Positions 31,780-42,824 of a stretch of DNA of 64,000 nt are shown in pieces (positions within the stretch are counted from its first letter, which is position 1; every line of letters starts with the position of its first letter). The translations under genes were made by a program, and so were the position numbers. The stretch comes from Phymatolithon calcareum (Eukaryota > Rhodophyta > Florideophyceae > Hapalidiales): positions 558,001 to 622,000 of the forward strand of contig OZ345356.1 of assembly GCA_977006965.1 (NCBI GenBank). The letters are read 5' to 3'. The notes under the pieces are model-generated. The model saw only the letters and a program-made list of their open reading frames with translations, ran no database searches and was not told the DNA's origin.

Positions 31780-32850
31780 CAGGAAGTCATGATTTCCGCG
31801 AAAGCACCGTGTTTGTGGAAACGAGCACTGACATGAGCAGATGCAAGTTTACATTTGGGCCACGAACTTTGTTCTCATAGGCTGAGTTGGAGAGCCAAAT
31901 CTATGAGCCATATGATATGACTGTATATGTGATCTTTGAAGTTGGATCAATCGACGGGTCGGTGATTCTGACAATCCAACACGGCGAGGTCTTTTACTGT
32001 AAATTTATGGGAAACGGTGGTTCGGCATTTCTGGTCAATACCGACTTTATGCCTTCACCTCCGCATATCTAACGTCAAACGCTTATTTTCTGTCGAAAGC
32101 CGTGAAAAATGGTCGGGATGAAAAACAAGGTCTTTGCTGACCCTGTCCTTTACTTCTTCCCTTCTGCCGAGTCTGCTAGTCAGAACTTCGGCAGGGGCTT
32201 ATGTAGAGGAAAAGGGGATATTTGATGATTTTATTTTTGAGAGCTCCAAAAGCCTCACCTTGGAGTAACGGGGCAGCACTTGCATAATCTCTACGCTATA
32301 GTCATCTGGCTGCTCAAAACGTTCTTGAGGAAAAGAGTGCTGCATAATTGCAAGACTCGGTAGCTACAAGTCATGTGCTACCCACGATGTTAAACGGTAA
32401 GACTAGTAAATGTTGAATTGTGCTTAGGAGTGTGTCCGCAAGTTGTCACCTTGGGAAAACCATCATACATCGGAACAATCATGTACCGTGTTGTTGTAGT
32501 ATTGACAGTGACCCAAGACACTTATATCTACTGTAGTGATCCACTGCAGTTCTCGCGCATCTGAAGCCACCGTTTCAAGGTACTCACTGATATCTTTAGT
32601 TTGATATACGTTTTGTCACCAAAATGATTCCATGTGCTTCGTGATAGTCAAGTGAAAAACGTCAAAATCCGCTTTTTTGAGCAAGAATCCGTTTTTCGGG
32701 GGGCTGATGCGCAAAACCGGGGACATTCTATGAACATTTTTTTGACAGCAATCGAAGATCATAAAATTACAAATATCCCCTCAACCCGTCCAGAACTGGG
32801 GTTTTAAGGAGGCAAAGCAACTAACTGAACTATGGCAGCATGGTGGCAGC
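31780..32850. other. X segment and TM1-A2 upstream region
   Basis: 31777-32085 and 32540-32760 are the X module also seen at 6248-8100. Between them, 32086-32540 is extra sequence containing the LINE-A fragment. 32754-32790 carries the LINE-A-like tail ATTACAAATATCCCC that also precedes the other TM1 genes. No gene seen. Confidence 0.5.
32214..32326 (-). mobile_element. LINE-A 3'-end fragment (113 bp)
   Basis: Complement of the LINE-A 3' end, starting GGGGATATTTGATGA. The flanking duplication GAGGAAAA lies at 32206-32213 and 32327-32334. It sits in the X segment upstream of TM1-A2, an extreme 5' truncation. Confidence 0.8.
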
Positions 32851-33876
32851 ATGGACGGGGGCGCGTTCGAGCAGTTTCAGGCGCGCCTACGCTCGCCGCT
32901 GGAGACGATCGCGGCTTCGGCGATTATCGCCATGACGTGTCTGCGACGTGTGTTTCGCAGCGGCGCACGGGTGCCGTTCATGCTGTGCGGGCACGTATAC
33001 GCGCGGCCGCCGCGCGAGATATACTTCCTGGTGGCGGTGTTGGCGAACGTGGTGCTGCTGCGCGTGGTGCTCAACACCGTGAGACGCTACCTCGCGGTGC
33101 TGCGCCGCGGCGCCGGGCACCCCACCGCGCGCCTCGTGCCCAGCGTGGGCAGCGACGCCTACATGGGGCACGTCGCCCTGTACACGCGCCGCTGGATGCC
33201 GGTCTTCGGCGCCGTGGTCTACGTCTTCAACGCCGCCTTCTTCACCTGGTTCCTCGGCCGCCGGATAACTCAGGCGTATGTCGCGTTCGGAGGCATCACC
33301 GCCGTGCAGGTGCTCAATCTCGTGCTTGGCGTCGCCAACGCCGCGCTCCCGCCGCAGAAGCGCAAGACGTTCGACGCCGTCGTCAAGTTCCTCAGTGTCT
33401 TTGTTACAGACCGTGAGTACCACGACCTCGACCTCGAGAAACGCGTCTAGAGCCCGTCAGAGTCCGACGAAGCTGTGGACGGCTTCACCGACGCGCTCGG
33501 CGTGCAGTGCGGAGGTGCCGAATTCGATGTCGACGACAAAAAATCGCTCTACGTTCACGGTGCCGGAAGTTTCGGGCTGCTAAACGAGGATGCATTCATG
33601 ATCTATGGCATGCGCGCCGGAAACCCGGTTCAGGTCGAAAAGCAGAACCTAGACTTTCGCCTAGTACCGCTCAGAGTGCCGTATGCGCTCGTGTGGTATT
33701 CCATCTACGAGGCGTTTCTTGAGATGGACGGATACAAGGGCGCAGACGAGATCGACAAGTGCGTCGCTTGGTTGATACTCGTATCCGCGATCTCCGGGAT
33801 GTGCGTCAGCTTCACCCCGGGTCCCTGCTTGGTAATCAAGAATAATTGCAGAGATTTAACCGGCCCCAACCGCTGA
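32851..33876 (+). pseudogene. TM1-A2, membrane protein gene with one in-frame stop
   Basis: Paralogue of TM1-B2 with the same MD-GAFEQF start and membrane pattern. It is diverged in the second and third segments (for example FLVAVLANVVLLRVVLNTV). The frame is open from 32851 to 33876 except for a TAG at 33448-33450, where B2 has the Trp of DRDW. The last 142 codons remain open and well conserved, so the stop may be recent or read through. It is preceded by the X segment and a LINE-A-like tail. Confidence 0.7.
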
Positions 33877-34238
33877 CAAAGGTAGATTTTCAGGAGGCAT
33901 CGCTTTGCGTTACTGTACAAAGAAAACCCAGTTGCATTTCGTATCTGAAGATTGAGACGTAAAAATGTCCGGATCCTCTTCCCTACACGGAGTGCGTCAG
34001 GATCCGAAATTGAAGCCATTTCACCATGCGACAGAAAATCAAAAATCGTGACCTCGGAATCATACCTTCGGGAGTAGTACATCACAATATTCTGCACGGA
34101 ATATTTGCCTGTATTTGAGGGGCTTCTGCCGCGTGACGCAAACTTATCCGTATTCGAGGCTTAAATTTGCGAAGAATGCGGACGGGGTCTCTCCAATGGT
34201 GCTGGGGTACTCTATCACATAATCATTGGATTAGAAAT

Positions 34239-34580
34239 TGATATTCCTCAAAAATTCCGTGAGTGCGGGGCCTTGTCCTCATTTTATACGTGAGGAAAAG
34301 GAGAGCACTCGAGATTACTCCTCATTTTTCATTGAAAAGAGGACCGCTGAAGGCCTTAGCGAGGGCCGAGGTCCTCCGCCCTAAGCCTTACAGTGTATGG
34401 TTCTCGGGCCGAGGACCAAATGGTTTACGTATGAGACTGAAATGACGTGAGCAGTGCTCACAGTGACGTACAAAAAATGGGAATTTTCAGTATGATAATT
34501 ACTCGCGAGTGCGAGGACCGGTCCTCCCCAAATCGGTCCTCAGATGACATCCGGAGGAGAGGAGTTATTGAGGAACGTCA
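34239..34580. mobile_element. Candidate MITE with TGACATTCCTC-type ends (unit 2)
   Basis: Counterpart of 372-718 with slightly diverged ends (TGATATTCCTCAA and TTGAGGAACGTCA). Some internal bases are deleted relative to unit 1. Confidence 0.45.
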
Positions 34581-34949
34581 ATTTTTACATTGGATCCTTT
34601 ATAGCTGCAATCGATATCCCTTTCCGGCGCGTTGTAGCTGTGGAGGTTTGACACTAAATGCTACAAAAACAGCTTCATTTAAAAGTATCGAAATGGTCAC
34701 TGAAAAAAGAAGTTATGTCAGTGTAGGATTTGTGTTGTGATGAAGCACCCAAAAATAAACGTACATGTACACCTGTAGCACCTCACATGTGGAACCAAAC
34801 AGCAGTTTGCATCTTCGAGGAGCAGATTCCGGCTGTAGCAGAAGCTCATTTTTAAATTTAGGTTCTTGAAATTTACAGCGGCGTCAGAGCTGTTGGCAAG
34901 AGCCGTGGGATACAGTGTGGTGTATTCCGAGTTGTTGCCGACGGTGGTG

Positions 34950-37458
34950 ATATGATAGTGTGCCAAGGGATATCCTCATGAAGAGGCTGACGGAGAAACT
35001 TCCTGAAGAGATAACAAGAATGATTGCGTACCTGTTAAAACCCTCGTGGATCACATCAGCTGGAGATGAAACAGAAACGTGGTGTATCATCGACCGAGGA
35101 GTGCCTCAAGGTTCCCCGCTTAGTACATGCCTATACAATATATTCATGGACACATTCGCAGAAGCCGTCTCCAAGACAGACGGCAATTGTTCGCAGATGA
35201 TGATCAGCTTCAGGCGAAGACAGGACGAGGAATGCAGAAACTTCTAGATATAGCGACCATTTGGGCAAGCGAAAATGGCATGAAATGGAACACAAAGCCA
35301 GGAAAAAGGGAAGTTCTTAAGCACAAGGGACTTCAGAAGCACACTTTTTACTTGGCGGGACGAGAACTACATCAAGCCTGGAGACTCTCGTATCTTGGGG
35401 TAAGCATGAATAGCAAGGGTGTTACGGATGACACGGCCATAGCAAGAGTTCGAAATGCTGCAGGATGCATACATAAGCTTCGGGAGCTTGGAGTGAATGA
35501 TCGAGGATTCAAACCGGAGACATGCATCAGGATCTTGAAGTCACTAATTATCCCGAAATGGGAGTATGCGTTACACGTTATTCCAATGACAAATCGATTG
35601 CTCTCGGCAATCGAGTCGGCAGAGGGCTTGTTCTACAAGAATGTTTTCCGAAAATATGCCGAACACCTCCGGGACCGAATGCGAGATCTGTGCCGACTGT
35701 GACCACCAAAGATGAGGAGACGCCATCAAGCAGAAAGGTTTGCATTAAGCCTGGTAAGACACAAAAAGCGCCTTGAAGAAAAAGGAGAATACTTTGGAAG
35801 AGATGAGGACACAAAGGAAGGAATGAGGGATATTGAATATCTAAAGATATATGAAGACTTGCGGCAAGCCCTTCAGAGACGGGGATATTTGATGATTTTA
35901 TTTTGAGAGCTCCCAAAGCCTCACCTTGGAGTAACGGGGCAGCTCTTTCATAATCTCTACGCTATAGTCATCTGGCTGCTCAAAAGGTTGTTGATTCGTA
36001 ATTCTCTCCCAATAAGAGCTCCTGTGAGTCTCTTGCACTCAAACTCAATTTCTGCACTCATCTTCGATGACGCTAGAGTACGTTGTAAGGCGACTAGTTC
36101 GACCACCGCGGTAATCCCACAGTACGCACCCAACACTGATTTCCTCCAAAGGGGTGCTCGGTTGAATGTCAACCTTAGGCACCTTAAACGTGTTGTTCTT
36201 TCTCCTATGTAAAGGATCCCTGGTAGCTTGCCTTCAATAGGAATCTTCATTGATCTGCCTTCTTCTTCCTTTTCCCATACCTTAATTGTTTCTTCTCTCC
36301 TCCTCTTCTTCGCGACAGATCCCTCCTGGGCTTTCTGAAGGGCTTGTCGCAAGTCTTCATACATCTTGAGATATTCAATATCCTTCATTCCTTCCTTTAC
36401 GTCCTCATCTCTTCCAACGTACTCTTCTGTTTCTTCAAGACGCTTTTTGTGCCTTACCAGGCTTAATGCAAACCTTTCTGCTTGATGACGTCTCCTCATC
36501 TTTGGTGGTCACAGTCGGCACAGAACTCGCATTCGGTCCCAGCGGTGTTCGGCATACTTTCCGAAAACATTCTTGTAGAACAAGCCCTTTGCCGACTCGA
36601 TTGCCGAGAGCAATCGATTTGTCATTGGAGTAACGTGTAACGCATACTCCCATTTCGGGATGATTAGTGACTTAAAGATACTGATGCATGTCTCCGGTTT
36701 GAATCCTCGATCATTCACTCCAAGCTCCCGAAGCTTATGTATGCATCCTGCAGCATTTCGAACTCTTGCTATGGCCGTGTCATCCGTAACACCCTTGTTA
36801 TTCATGCTTACCCCAAGATACGAGAGTCTCCAGGCTTGATATAGTTCTCGTCCCGCCAAGTAAAACGAGTGCTTCTGAAGTCCTTTGTACTTAAGAAATT
36901 CGCTTTTCCTGGTTTTGTGTTCCATTTCATGCCATTTTCGCTTGCCCAACTGGTCGCTATATCAAGAAGTTTCTGCATTCCTCGTCCTGTCTTCGCTTGA
37001 AGCTGAACATCATCTGCGAACAATTGCACAGGGCTTTCTGAGACGTTCCTGTCTGTCTTGGAGATGGCTTCTGCGAATGTGTCCATGAATATATTCCCTT
37101 CAGAGGCAAGCTACCAGGGATCCTTTACATTGGAGAAAGAACAACACGATTAAGGTGCCTACGATTGACATTCAGTCGAGCACCCCATTGGAGAAAATCA
37201 GTATTGGGTGCCTACTGTGGGATTACCGCTGTGATCGAACTAATCGCCTTACAACGTACTCTAGCGTCGTCGAAGATGAGCACAGAAATTGAGTTTTAGT
37301 GCAAGAGACTCACAGGAGCTCTTATTGGGAGAGAATTACGAATTAAGAACGTGATGAGTAGCCAGAAGACTTTAGCTTAGAGAGCAACACAAGAGCTGCC
37401 CCGTTACTCCAAGGTGAGGCTTTGGGGAGCTCTCAATATAAAATCATCAAATATCCCC
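34950..37458 (+). mobile_element. LINE-A, unit 2 copy of the shared insertion, split by a nested LINE-A
   Basis: Counterpart of 1114-2517 with the same flanking duplication (CGACGGTGGTG on the left, CGACGGTAGTG at 37459-37469). The FADD region is damaged here too. A second, inverted LINE-A (35879-37095) interrupts it. Roughly 100 bp of host LINE between the CCCTTCAG target and the resumed AGGCAAGC are missing. Confidence 0.85.
35879..37095 (-). mobile_element. LINE-A nested in LINE-A, minus strand, unit 2 only
   Basis: The minus strand encodes fragments of the LINE-A RT (SPVQLFADDVQL near 37040-37010), thumb and C-terminal domain in three open pieces (37086-36808, 36949-36509, 36499-35957). 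The 3' end, complement of GGGGATATTTGATGA, is at 35881. The 10-bp repeat CCCTTCAGAG at 35869-35878 and 37096-37105 is the target duplication. It is absent from unit 1, hence younger than the duplication. Confidence 0.85.
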
Positions 37459-37668
37459 CGACGGTAGTGCATCGTCATTGCAACAGCTGGAAACAAAACA
37501 CCTTATTATCTGGTGAGTTGGCGCTCCATCCAGTGTGTCTTTATCTCCAATAAAACCCTCTCTTTCTGCTTAGCCTGTGCAGCAATCATCTTCTCAAGTT
37601 GTGCTTATTCTGACCATCTCAAGAGAAGCAAATGCCCCTCACCTTAACGCATCGCACACATATCCAAA

Positions 37669-37887
37669 ATGGCTGATCCGCTCACAGTCGTTGCCGCCGC
37701 CGGCGCCGGAGTGGGAGCTCAGGGTAGACTTTCCGGATTTGCATGGAGGTTCGAGTGCTACATCTGCGGAAATCCGCTCTGCTTGAAGAAAAACAACATC
37801 AGGAAACACAGAAAGAGTACAAGGAATATGTTCATTTTCGCAGAAGGATGGGTATCTAAGAACTTGTGGCCAGACATACCTGATTGA
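37669..37887 (+). CDS. Small ORF starting MADPLTVV (72 aa), unit 2
   Basis: Counterpart of 2729-2911. The frame extends 12 residues further because of an indel near 37850. Several non-conservative changes (CDICGH to CYICGN) argue against strong constraint. Confidence 0.25.
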   Translation: MADPLTVVAAAGAGVGAQGRLSGFAWRFECYICGNPLCLKKNNIRKHRKSTRNMFIFAEGWVSKNLWPDIPD

Positions 37888-38373
37888 ATTTAAATCCGAC
37901 TTTGCTTGCCTTCCGACCGGCTGAGCGTATCTGCGGTAAATTTTACCGGAGATGAAAGTACTGCGTCCTCTCTGCCCAATCTTTGTGTTCTGTATTCAGC
38001 GCCAGTGGGAATGTCCCCGTTGCCCCACCAAGCTGGACAAATATAATTTCTTACATCGAGATGCTCACGAGACCGCGCATATCCCCCATGCACGACAAAA
38101 GACTTCCCGTGCATATCTAGTGAAAGTTTAGACCATATATTGAAGCAAATGAAAATTTATGGCGAACCCTTCATGCGCGGTACTCAAGAGATGTCATGCG
38201 CAATCGGCAGCGGCGGCACTTCGGGTACGCTCGTCACATTCGTAATGCCTCTATCTCCTATACAGTTTTCATCCTTCTAACCAGTACTTTAGAATTCTTC
38301 GCCCTAAAAGATTTCAATCGCCTTCAACGCGCAACGGTCGTGCAGAGCACAGACCATTCCGAAGATCATGCAA

Positions 38374-38461
38374 GCACCTGTGATATAGTGGTTAAACTGC
38401 CTCCGGTGGGTGCAATTTTGCAGCCACGAGAAAGGTCCTGGGTTCGAATCCCGCGTGTGCC
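38374..38461 (+). tRNA. tRNA-like Pol III unit, unit 2
   Basis: Counterpart of 3431-3518. The B box (38441-38451) is intact and the T6 terminator (38488-38493) is kept. The A box has decayed to TGATATAGTGG and the acceptor stem differs by one base. Confidence 0.5.
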
Positions 38462-38810
38462 TGTTTGCCATGAAAAGTCTGACGTTGTTTTTTCTCCTTA
38501 TTTCGAGCCACGGCGCGTTTCGTGAGTGGGGTTACCGCATTGCACAAGAGGTCCGAGCAAATTACAATGCATTAGTATAGCACAAAAGAAGTAGAAAAGT
38601 CAAAATCCGCTTTTTGAGCAAGAATCCGTTTTTCGGAGGGCTGATGCGCAAAACCGAGGACATTCTATGAACATTTTTTGACAGCAATCGAAGATCCTCT
38701 GTTGCTAGACTAAGTTAGCGTGCAAACTTCCTCGGCGGTTGTGATGATCCTTAGGTATCGCGACATACTTTCTGGGTTTCACGAGTTCGCAGTCTGAGAA
38801 CTGTATACTT

Positions 38811-38854
38811 TTCGGCATGCCGAATGGCATTACAGTACCGTTCGGTATACCGAA
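38811..38854. promoter_or_regulatory. Paired 14-bp palindromes upstream of TM1-B2
   Basis: Both 14-mers are unchanged relative to 8215-8258, with the same 30-bp spacing of starts, while nearby bases differ. Confidence 0.4.
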
Positions 38855-39176
38855 ATGATCCGCGGCAAACACAGACAGGTGCATACCCGGAGTTTGTGGT
38901 ACGTAGTTTATTATCATACCGCATGTTCATGACCGGACATCGCAGATTTTTGCGAACGCATGAGACTTTCAATTCGCTTCGTACGATGTGTGTGCGCAAC
39001 GCAAATCTACCGAACGAGTAAAAAAAACCAGGAAATTGAATGCATGCTAGCTCTGGTACCGCTGAACCGGTTTTGAGGGCATTTAAAAAAAATTACAAAT
39101 ATCCCCTCAACCTGTCTAGAACTGGGGTTTTAAGGAGGCAAAGCAACTAGCTGAACTATGGCAGCATGGTGGCAGC

Positions 39177-40190
39177 ATGGACCGGGGCGCGTTCGAGCAG
39201 TTTCAGGCGCGCCTGCGCTCGCCGCTGGAGACGATCGCGGCTTCGGCGATTATCGCCATGACGTGTCTGCGACGTGTGTTTCGCAGCGGCGCACGGGTGC
39301 CGTTCATCCTGTGCGGGCACGTATACGCGCGGCCGCCGCGCGAGATATACCTACTGGTGGCGGTGTCGGCGATCGTGGCCCTGCTGAGCGTGATGGGCGA
39401 CGCCGTGGGATGCTACCGCACGGTGCTGCGCCGCGGCGCCGGGCAACCCACCGCGCGCCTCGTGCCCAGCGTGGGCACCGACGCCCACGTGGGGCACGTC
39501 GCCCTGTACACGCGCCGCTGGACGCTGCTCTGCGACGCCGTGGTCTACGTCGCCATCGCCGTCTTCGGCACCTGGTACCTCGGCCACCGGATAACTCAGG
39601 CGCATGTCGCGTTCGGAGGCATCACCGCCGTGCAGGTGCTCAATCTCGTGCTTGGCGTCGCCAGCGCCGCGCTCCCGCCGCAGAAGCGCAAGACGTTCGA
39701 CGCCGTCGTCAAGTTCCTCAGTGTCTTCGTTACAGACCGTGAGTACCGCGACCTCGGCCTCGAGGACCGCGACTGGAGCCCGTCAGAGTCCGACGAAGCT
39801 GAGGACGGCTTCACCGACGCGCTCCGCGTGCAGTCCGGAGGTGCCGAATTCGATGTCGACGGCAAAAAATCGCTCTACGTTCCCGGTGCTGGAAGTTTCG
39901 GTCTGCTATACGAGGATGCATGGTTTGTCGCCGGAAACCCGGTTCAGGTCGAAAAGCAGGACCTAGACTTTCGCCTTGTACCGCTCAGAGTGCCGTACGC
40001 GCTCGTGTGGTATTCCATCTATGAGTGGTTTCTTGAGATGGACGGATACAAGGGCGCAGACGAGATCGACAAGTGCATCGTTTGGTTGATACTCGTATCC
40101 GCGATCTCCGGGATATGCGTCAGCTACATCCCGGGTCCCTGCTTGGTAATCAAGAATAATTGCAAAGCTTTAACCGACCCCAACCGCTGA
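39177..40190 (+). CDS. TM1-B2, intact 337-aa multi-pass membrane protein of unknown function
   Basis: Single open exon. ATG at 39177 lies 18 bases after another in-frame-looking ATG in a different frame. It was chosen because all three gene copies share it and it starts MDRGAFEQF. Likely membrane segments are at residues 57-74, 117-135, 144-164 and 299-316. A basic stretch (PPQKRKTF, 167-174) follows the third, then an acidic patch (SPSESDEAEDG, 201-211) and a soluble domain before the last segment. The sequence is GC-rich and arginine/alanine-rich, unlike the surrounding TEs. It has two relatives in this window (8614 and 32851). I do not recognise a family. The topology suggests an integral membrane protein, and no enzyme motif is visible. 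Confidence 0.7.
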   Translation: MDRGAFEQFQARLRSPLETIAASAIIAMTCLRRVFRSGARVPFILCGHVYARPPREIYLLVAVSAIVALLSVMGDAVGCYRTVLRRGAGQPTARLVPSVGTDAHVGHVALYTRRWTLLCDAVVYVAIAVFGTWYLGHRITQAHVAFGGITAVQVLNLVLGVASAALPPQKRKTFDAVVKFLSVFVTDREYRDLGLEDRDWSPSESDEAEDGFTDALRVQSGGAEFDVDGKKSLYVPGAGSFGLLYEDAWFVAGNPVQVEKQDLDFRLVPLRVPYALVWYSIYEWFLEMDGYKGADEIDKCIVWLILVSAISGICVSYIPGPCLVIKNNCKALTDPNR

Positions 40191-40811
40191 CAAATGTAGA
40201 TTTTCAGAAGACATCTCTTTATTCTGTTCGTACTGGGATCGTACAACAGGGATGCAGTACAGAAAAATCTGTACAGGGGGGTCGCTATATAGTGCCACAT
40301 AGAACCAGACTAAAAAAATGCGCACTATTTAGGTTCCGCACTACATGAAATTTGAGGGACCGTTTCGCACTACTGTAAGCGTGTTTGCCGTGACCCCGAA
40401 CGAAGTTGTACGGAGAAGGGGGAGAACGATTTTACTGGCGTGTTTTATCTTCAGAACGCTTGTTGAACATCTCTGAGACAAGTAGCTGTCTCTGCTTCTC
40501 ATTGTTCTGCTTACGGATAGCGTCTATGAATACCCGAAATGCTCGTTGAAGATGACTACTAGCGTCAGGAAGGTTACACAAAAACGCGGACTCTTGGAGG
40601 GCGAAACATGGTGTGCAGCTCAGTGAGAGCTGGGGGAGATGCGATAACCGCAGAAACTTCTTCGTTTTCGCTTTCATTGTCAGGTTCTATTGGGCTTTGG
40701 GCTACAACCTCCTCCAATATATCCGAAACATCGGAAACGAACGCCTCCTGAACGTCTGTATTATCTTCAACCTCAAACCAATGCTCCACATCCTCGTGTC
40801 TGACGTCATCA

Positions 40812-42586
40812 GGTCCAGACGGAATTGCGGTCGAAATGTTGCACGCCAACAAAGAAGCGGGGCTCGAAATAATGCTAGCATTATGGGAAACATGCGGGAG
40901 ACTCAAATGTCTTCCTCGGGCATGGCGCCAAGCAACTCTGATTCCCTTATACAAGAAAGGCCCAGCTCATGTAGCAGCAAACTACAGGCCCATATCTCTT
41001 TTAAGTCAAGCCAGGAAAATCATCGACTCAGCTCTAGATGCATACATACGCGAGAACTATCGCTTCAATAAGGTTCAGCTGGGTTTTCGGAAAGACAGAA
41101 GCACTTATCTCGCTATACTCCGGGCAAAAAGTTCAATGAAAAAGGGCCATCCGTTCATGGCAGTTCTTGACCTATCCGCAGCATACGATAGTGTGCCCAG
41201 GGATATCCTCATGAAGAGGCTGAAGGAGAAACTTCCCCAAGAGATAGCAAGGATGGTTGCGTACCTGTTAAAACCATCGTGGGTCACATCAGCTGGAGAC
41301 GAGACAGAAACGTGGTGTATCATCGACCGAGGAGTACCTCAAGGTTCCCCGCTTAGTCCATGCCTATACAATATATTCATGGACACATTCGCAGAAGCCG
41401 TCTCCAAGACAGACAGGAACGTTTCAGAAAGTCCTGTGCAATTGTTCGCAGATGATGTTCAGCTTCAAGCGAAGACAGGACGAGGAATGCAGAAACTTCT
41501 TGATATAGCGACCAGTTGGGCAAGCGAAAATGGCATGAAATGGAACACAAAACCAGGAAAAAGCGAAGTTCTTAAGTACAAAGGACTTCAGAAGCACACG
41601 TTTTACTTGGCAGGACGAGAACTATATCAAGCCTGGAGACTCTCGTATCTTGGGGTAAGCATGAATAACAAGGGTGTTACGGATGACACGGCCATAGCAA
41701 GAGTTCGAAATGCTGCAGGATGCATACATAAGCTGCGGGAGCTTGGAGTGAATGTTCGAGGATTCAAACCGGAGACATGCATCAGGATCTTTAAGTCGCT
41801 AATTATCCCGAAATGGGAGTATGCGTTACACGTTACTCCAATGACAAATCGATTGCTCTCGGCAATCGAGTCGGCAGAGGGCTTGTTCTACAAAAATGTT
41901 TTCGGAAAGTATGCCGAACACCGCCGGGACCGAATGCGAGTTCTGTGCCGACTGGGACCACCAAAGATGAGGAGACGTCATCAAGCAGAAAGGTTTGCAT
42001 TAAGCCTGGTAAGGCACAAAAAGCGCCTTGAAGAAACAGAAGAGTACGTTGGAAGAGATGAGGACGTAAAGGAAGCAATGAAGGATATTGAATATCTCAA
42101 GATGTATGAAGACTTGCGACAAGCCCTTCAGAAATCCCAGGAGGGATCTGTCACGAAGAAGAGGAGGAGAGAAGAAACAATTAAGGTATGGGAAAAGGAA
42201 GAAGAAGGCAGGTCAATGAAGATTCCTATTGAAGGCAAGCTACCAGGGATCCTTTACATAGGAGAAAGAACAACACGTTTAAGGTGCCTAAGGTTGACAT
42301 TCAACCGAGCACCCCTTTGGAGGAAATCAGTGTTGGGTGCGTACTGTGGGATTACCGCGGTGGTCGAACTAGTCGCCTTACAACGTACTCTAGCGTCATC
42401 GAAGATGAGTACAGAAATTGAGTTTGAGTGCAAGAGACTTACCGGAGCTCTTGTTGGGAGAGAATTACGAATCAAGAACGTTTTGAGCAGCCAGATGACT
42501 ATAGCGTAGAGATTATGCAAGAGCTGCCCCGTTACTCCAAGGTGAGGCTTTGGGAGCTCTCAAAAATAAAATCATCAAATATCCCC
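40812..42586 (+). mobile_element. LINE-A, longest and best preserved copy (unit 2 only)
   Basis: 5'-truncated non-LTR retrotransposon with a long RT ORF and the family 3' end AAATCATCAAATATCCCC. The target duplication TGACGTCATCA is exact at 40801-40811 and 42587-42597. The unoccupied site, a single TGACGTCATCA, is in unit 1 near 10240-10250. Inserted after the segmental duplication. Confidence 0.95.
40836..42509 (+). CDS. LINE-A reverse transcriptase with novel-looking C-terminal domain (557 aa, 5' truncated)
   Basis: RT motifs in order: NYRPISLL (49-56), QLGFRKDRS (81-89), LDLSAAYDSV (111-120), GVPQGSPLSPCLY (166-178), the catalytic FADD (204-207), NGMKWNTKPGKSEVL (232-246) and LSYLGV. All three catalytic Asp positions are present. 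A basic linker (KKRRREE) leads to a C-terminal domain with TTRLRCLRLTFNRAP, related to the ends of the other LINE families here. The endonuclease and 5' ORF are absent because of truncation, so the annotated ATG is internal. It makes cDNA by target-primed reverse transcription in intact relatives. Confidence 0.9.
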   Translation: MLHANKEAGLEIMLALWETCGRLKCLPRAWRQATLIPLYKKGPAHVAANYRPISLLSQARKIIDSALDAYIRENYRFNKVQLGFRKDRSTYLAILRAKSSMKKGHPFMAVLDLSAAYDSVPRDILMKRLKEKLPQEIARMVAYLLKPSWVTSAGDETETWCIIDRGVPQGSPLSPCLYNIFMDTFAEAVSKTDRNVSESPVQLFADDVQLQAKTGRGMQKLLDIATSWASENGMKWNTKPGKSEVLKYKGLQKHTFYLAGRELYQAWRLSYLGVSMNNKGVTDDTAIARVRNAAGCIHKLRELGVNVRGFKPETCIRIFKSLIIPKWEYALHVTPMTNRLLSAIESAEGLFYKNVFGKYAEHRRDRMRVLCRLGPPKMRRRHQAERFALSLVRHKKRLEETEEYVGRDEDVKEAMKDIEYLKMYEDLRQALQKSQEGSVTKKRRREETIKVWEKEEEGRSMKIPIEGKLPGILYIGERTTRLRCLRLTFNRAPLWRKSVLGAYCGITAVVELVALQRTLASSKMSTEIEFECKRLTGALVGRELRIKNVLSSQMTIA

Positions 42587-42824
42587 TGACGTCATCATCG
42601 ATTTCAGCTCTCAGGATGTCGTCACTCGGTAAACAGACTTTCAGTTTACGCAACATCTCGATGACGTCGCTGACAACATGTGAAGTGCTTCAAGCTTTTG
42701 TTGAAGCGTCAGCCGCGTTCTCTTCTGCCCTGGGTGCCCCATCACTGTCGGCGGCGTGAAGATGGTGAGCTGAGGAGACGAAGAGGAGAATGGCGGCCAG
42801 GAATGCCCTGTAAGCAGCCACAGC

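Noticed and set aside
31985-32000. Pogo excision footprint (TAAATTTA) in the X segment before TM1-A2
   Set aside because: The four bases between the TA words do not derive from the element ends, and this X segment is a paralogue, not the direct counterpart of the filled site.
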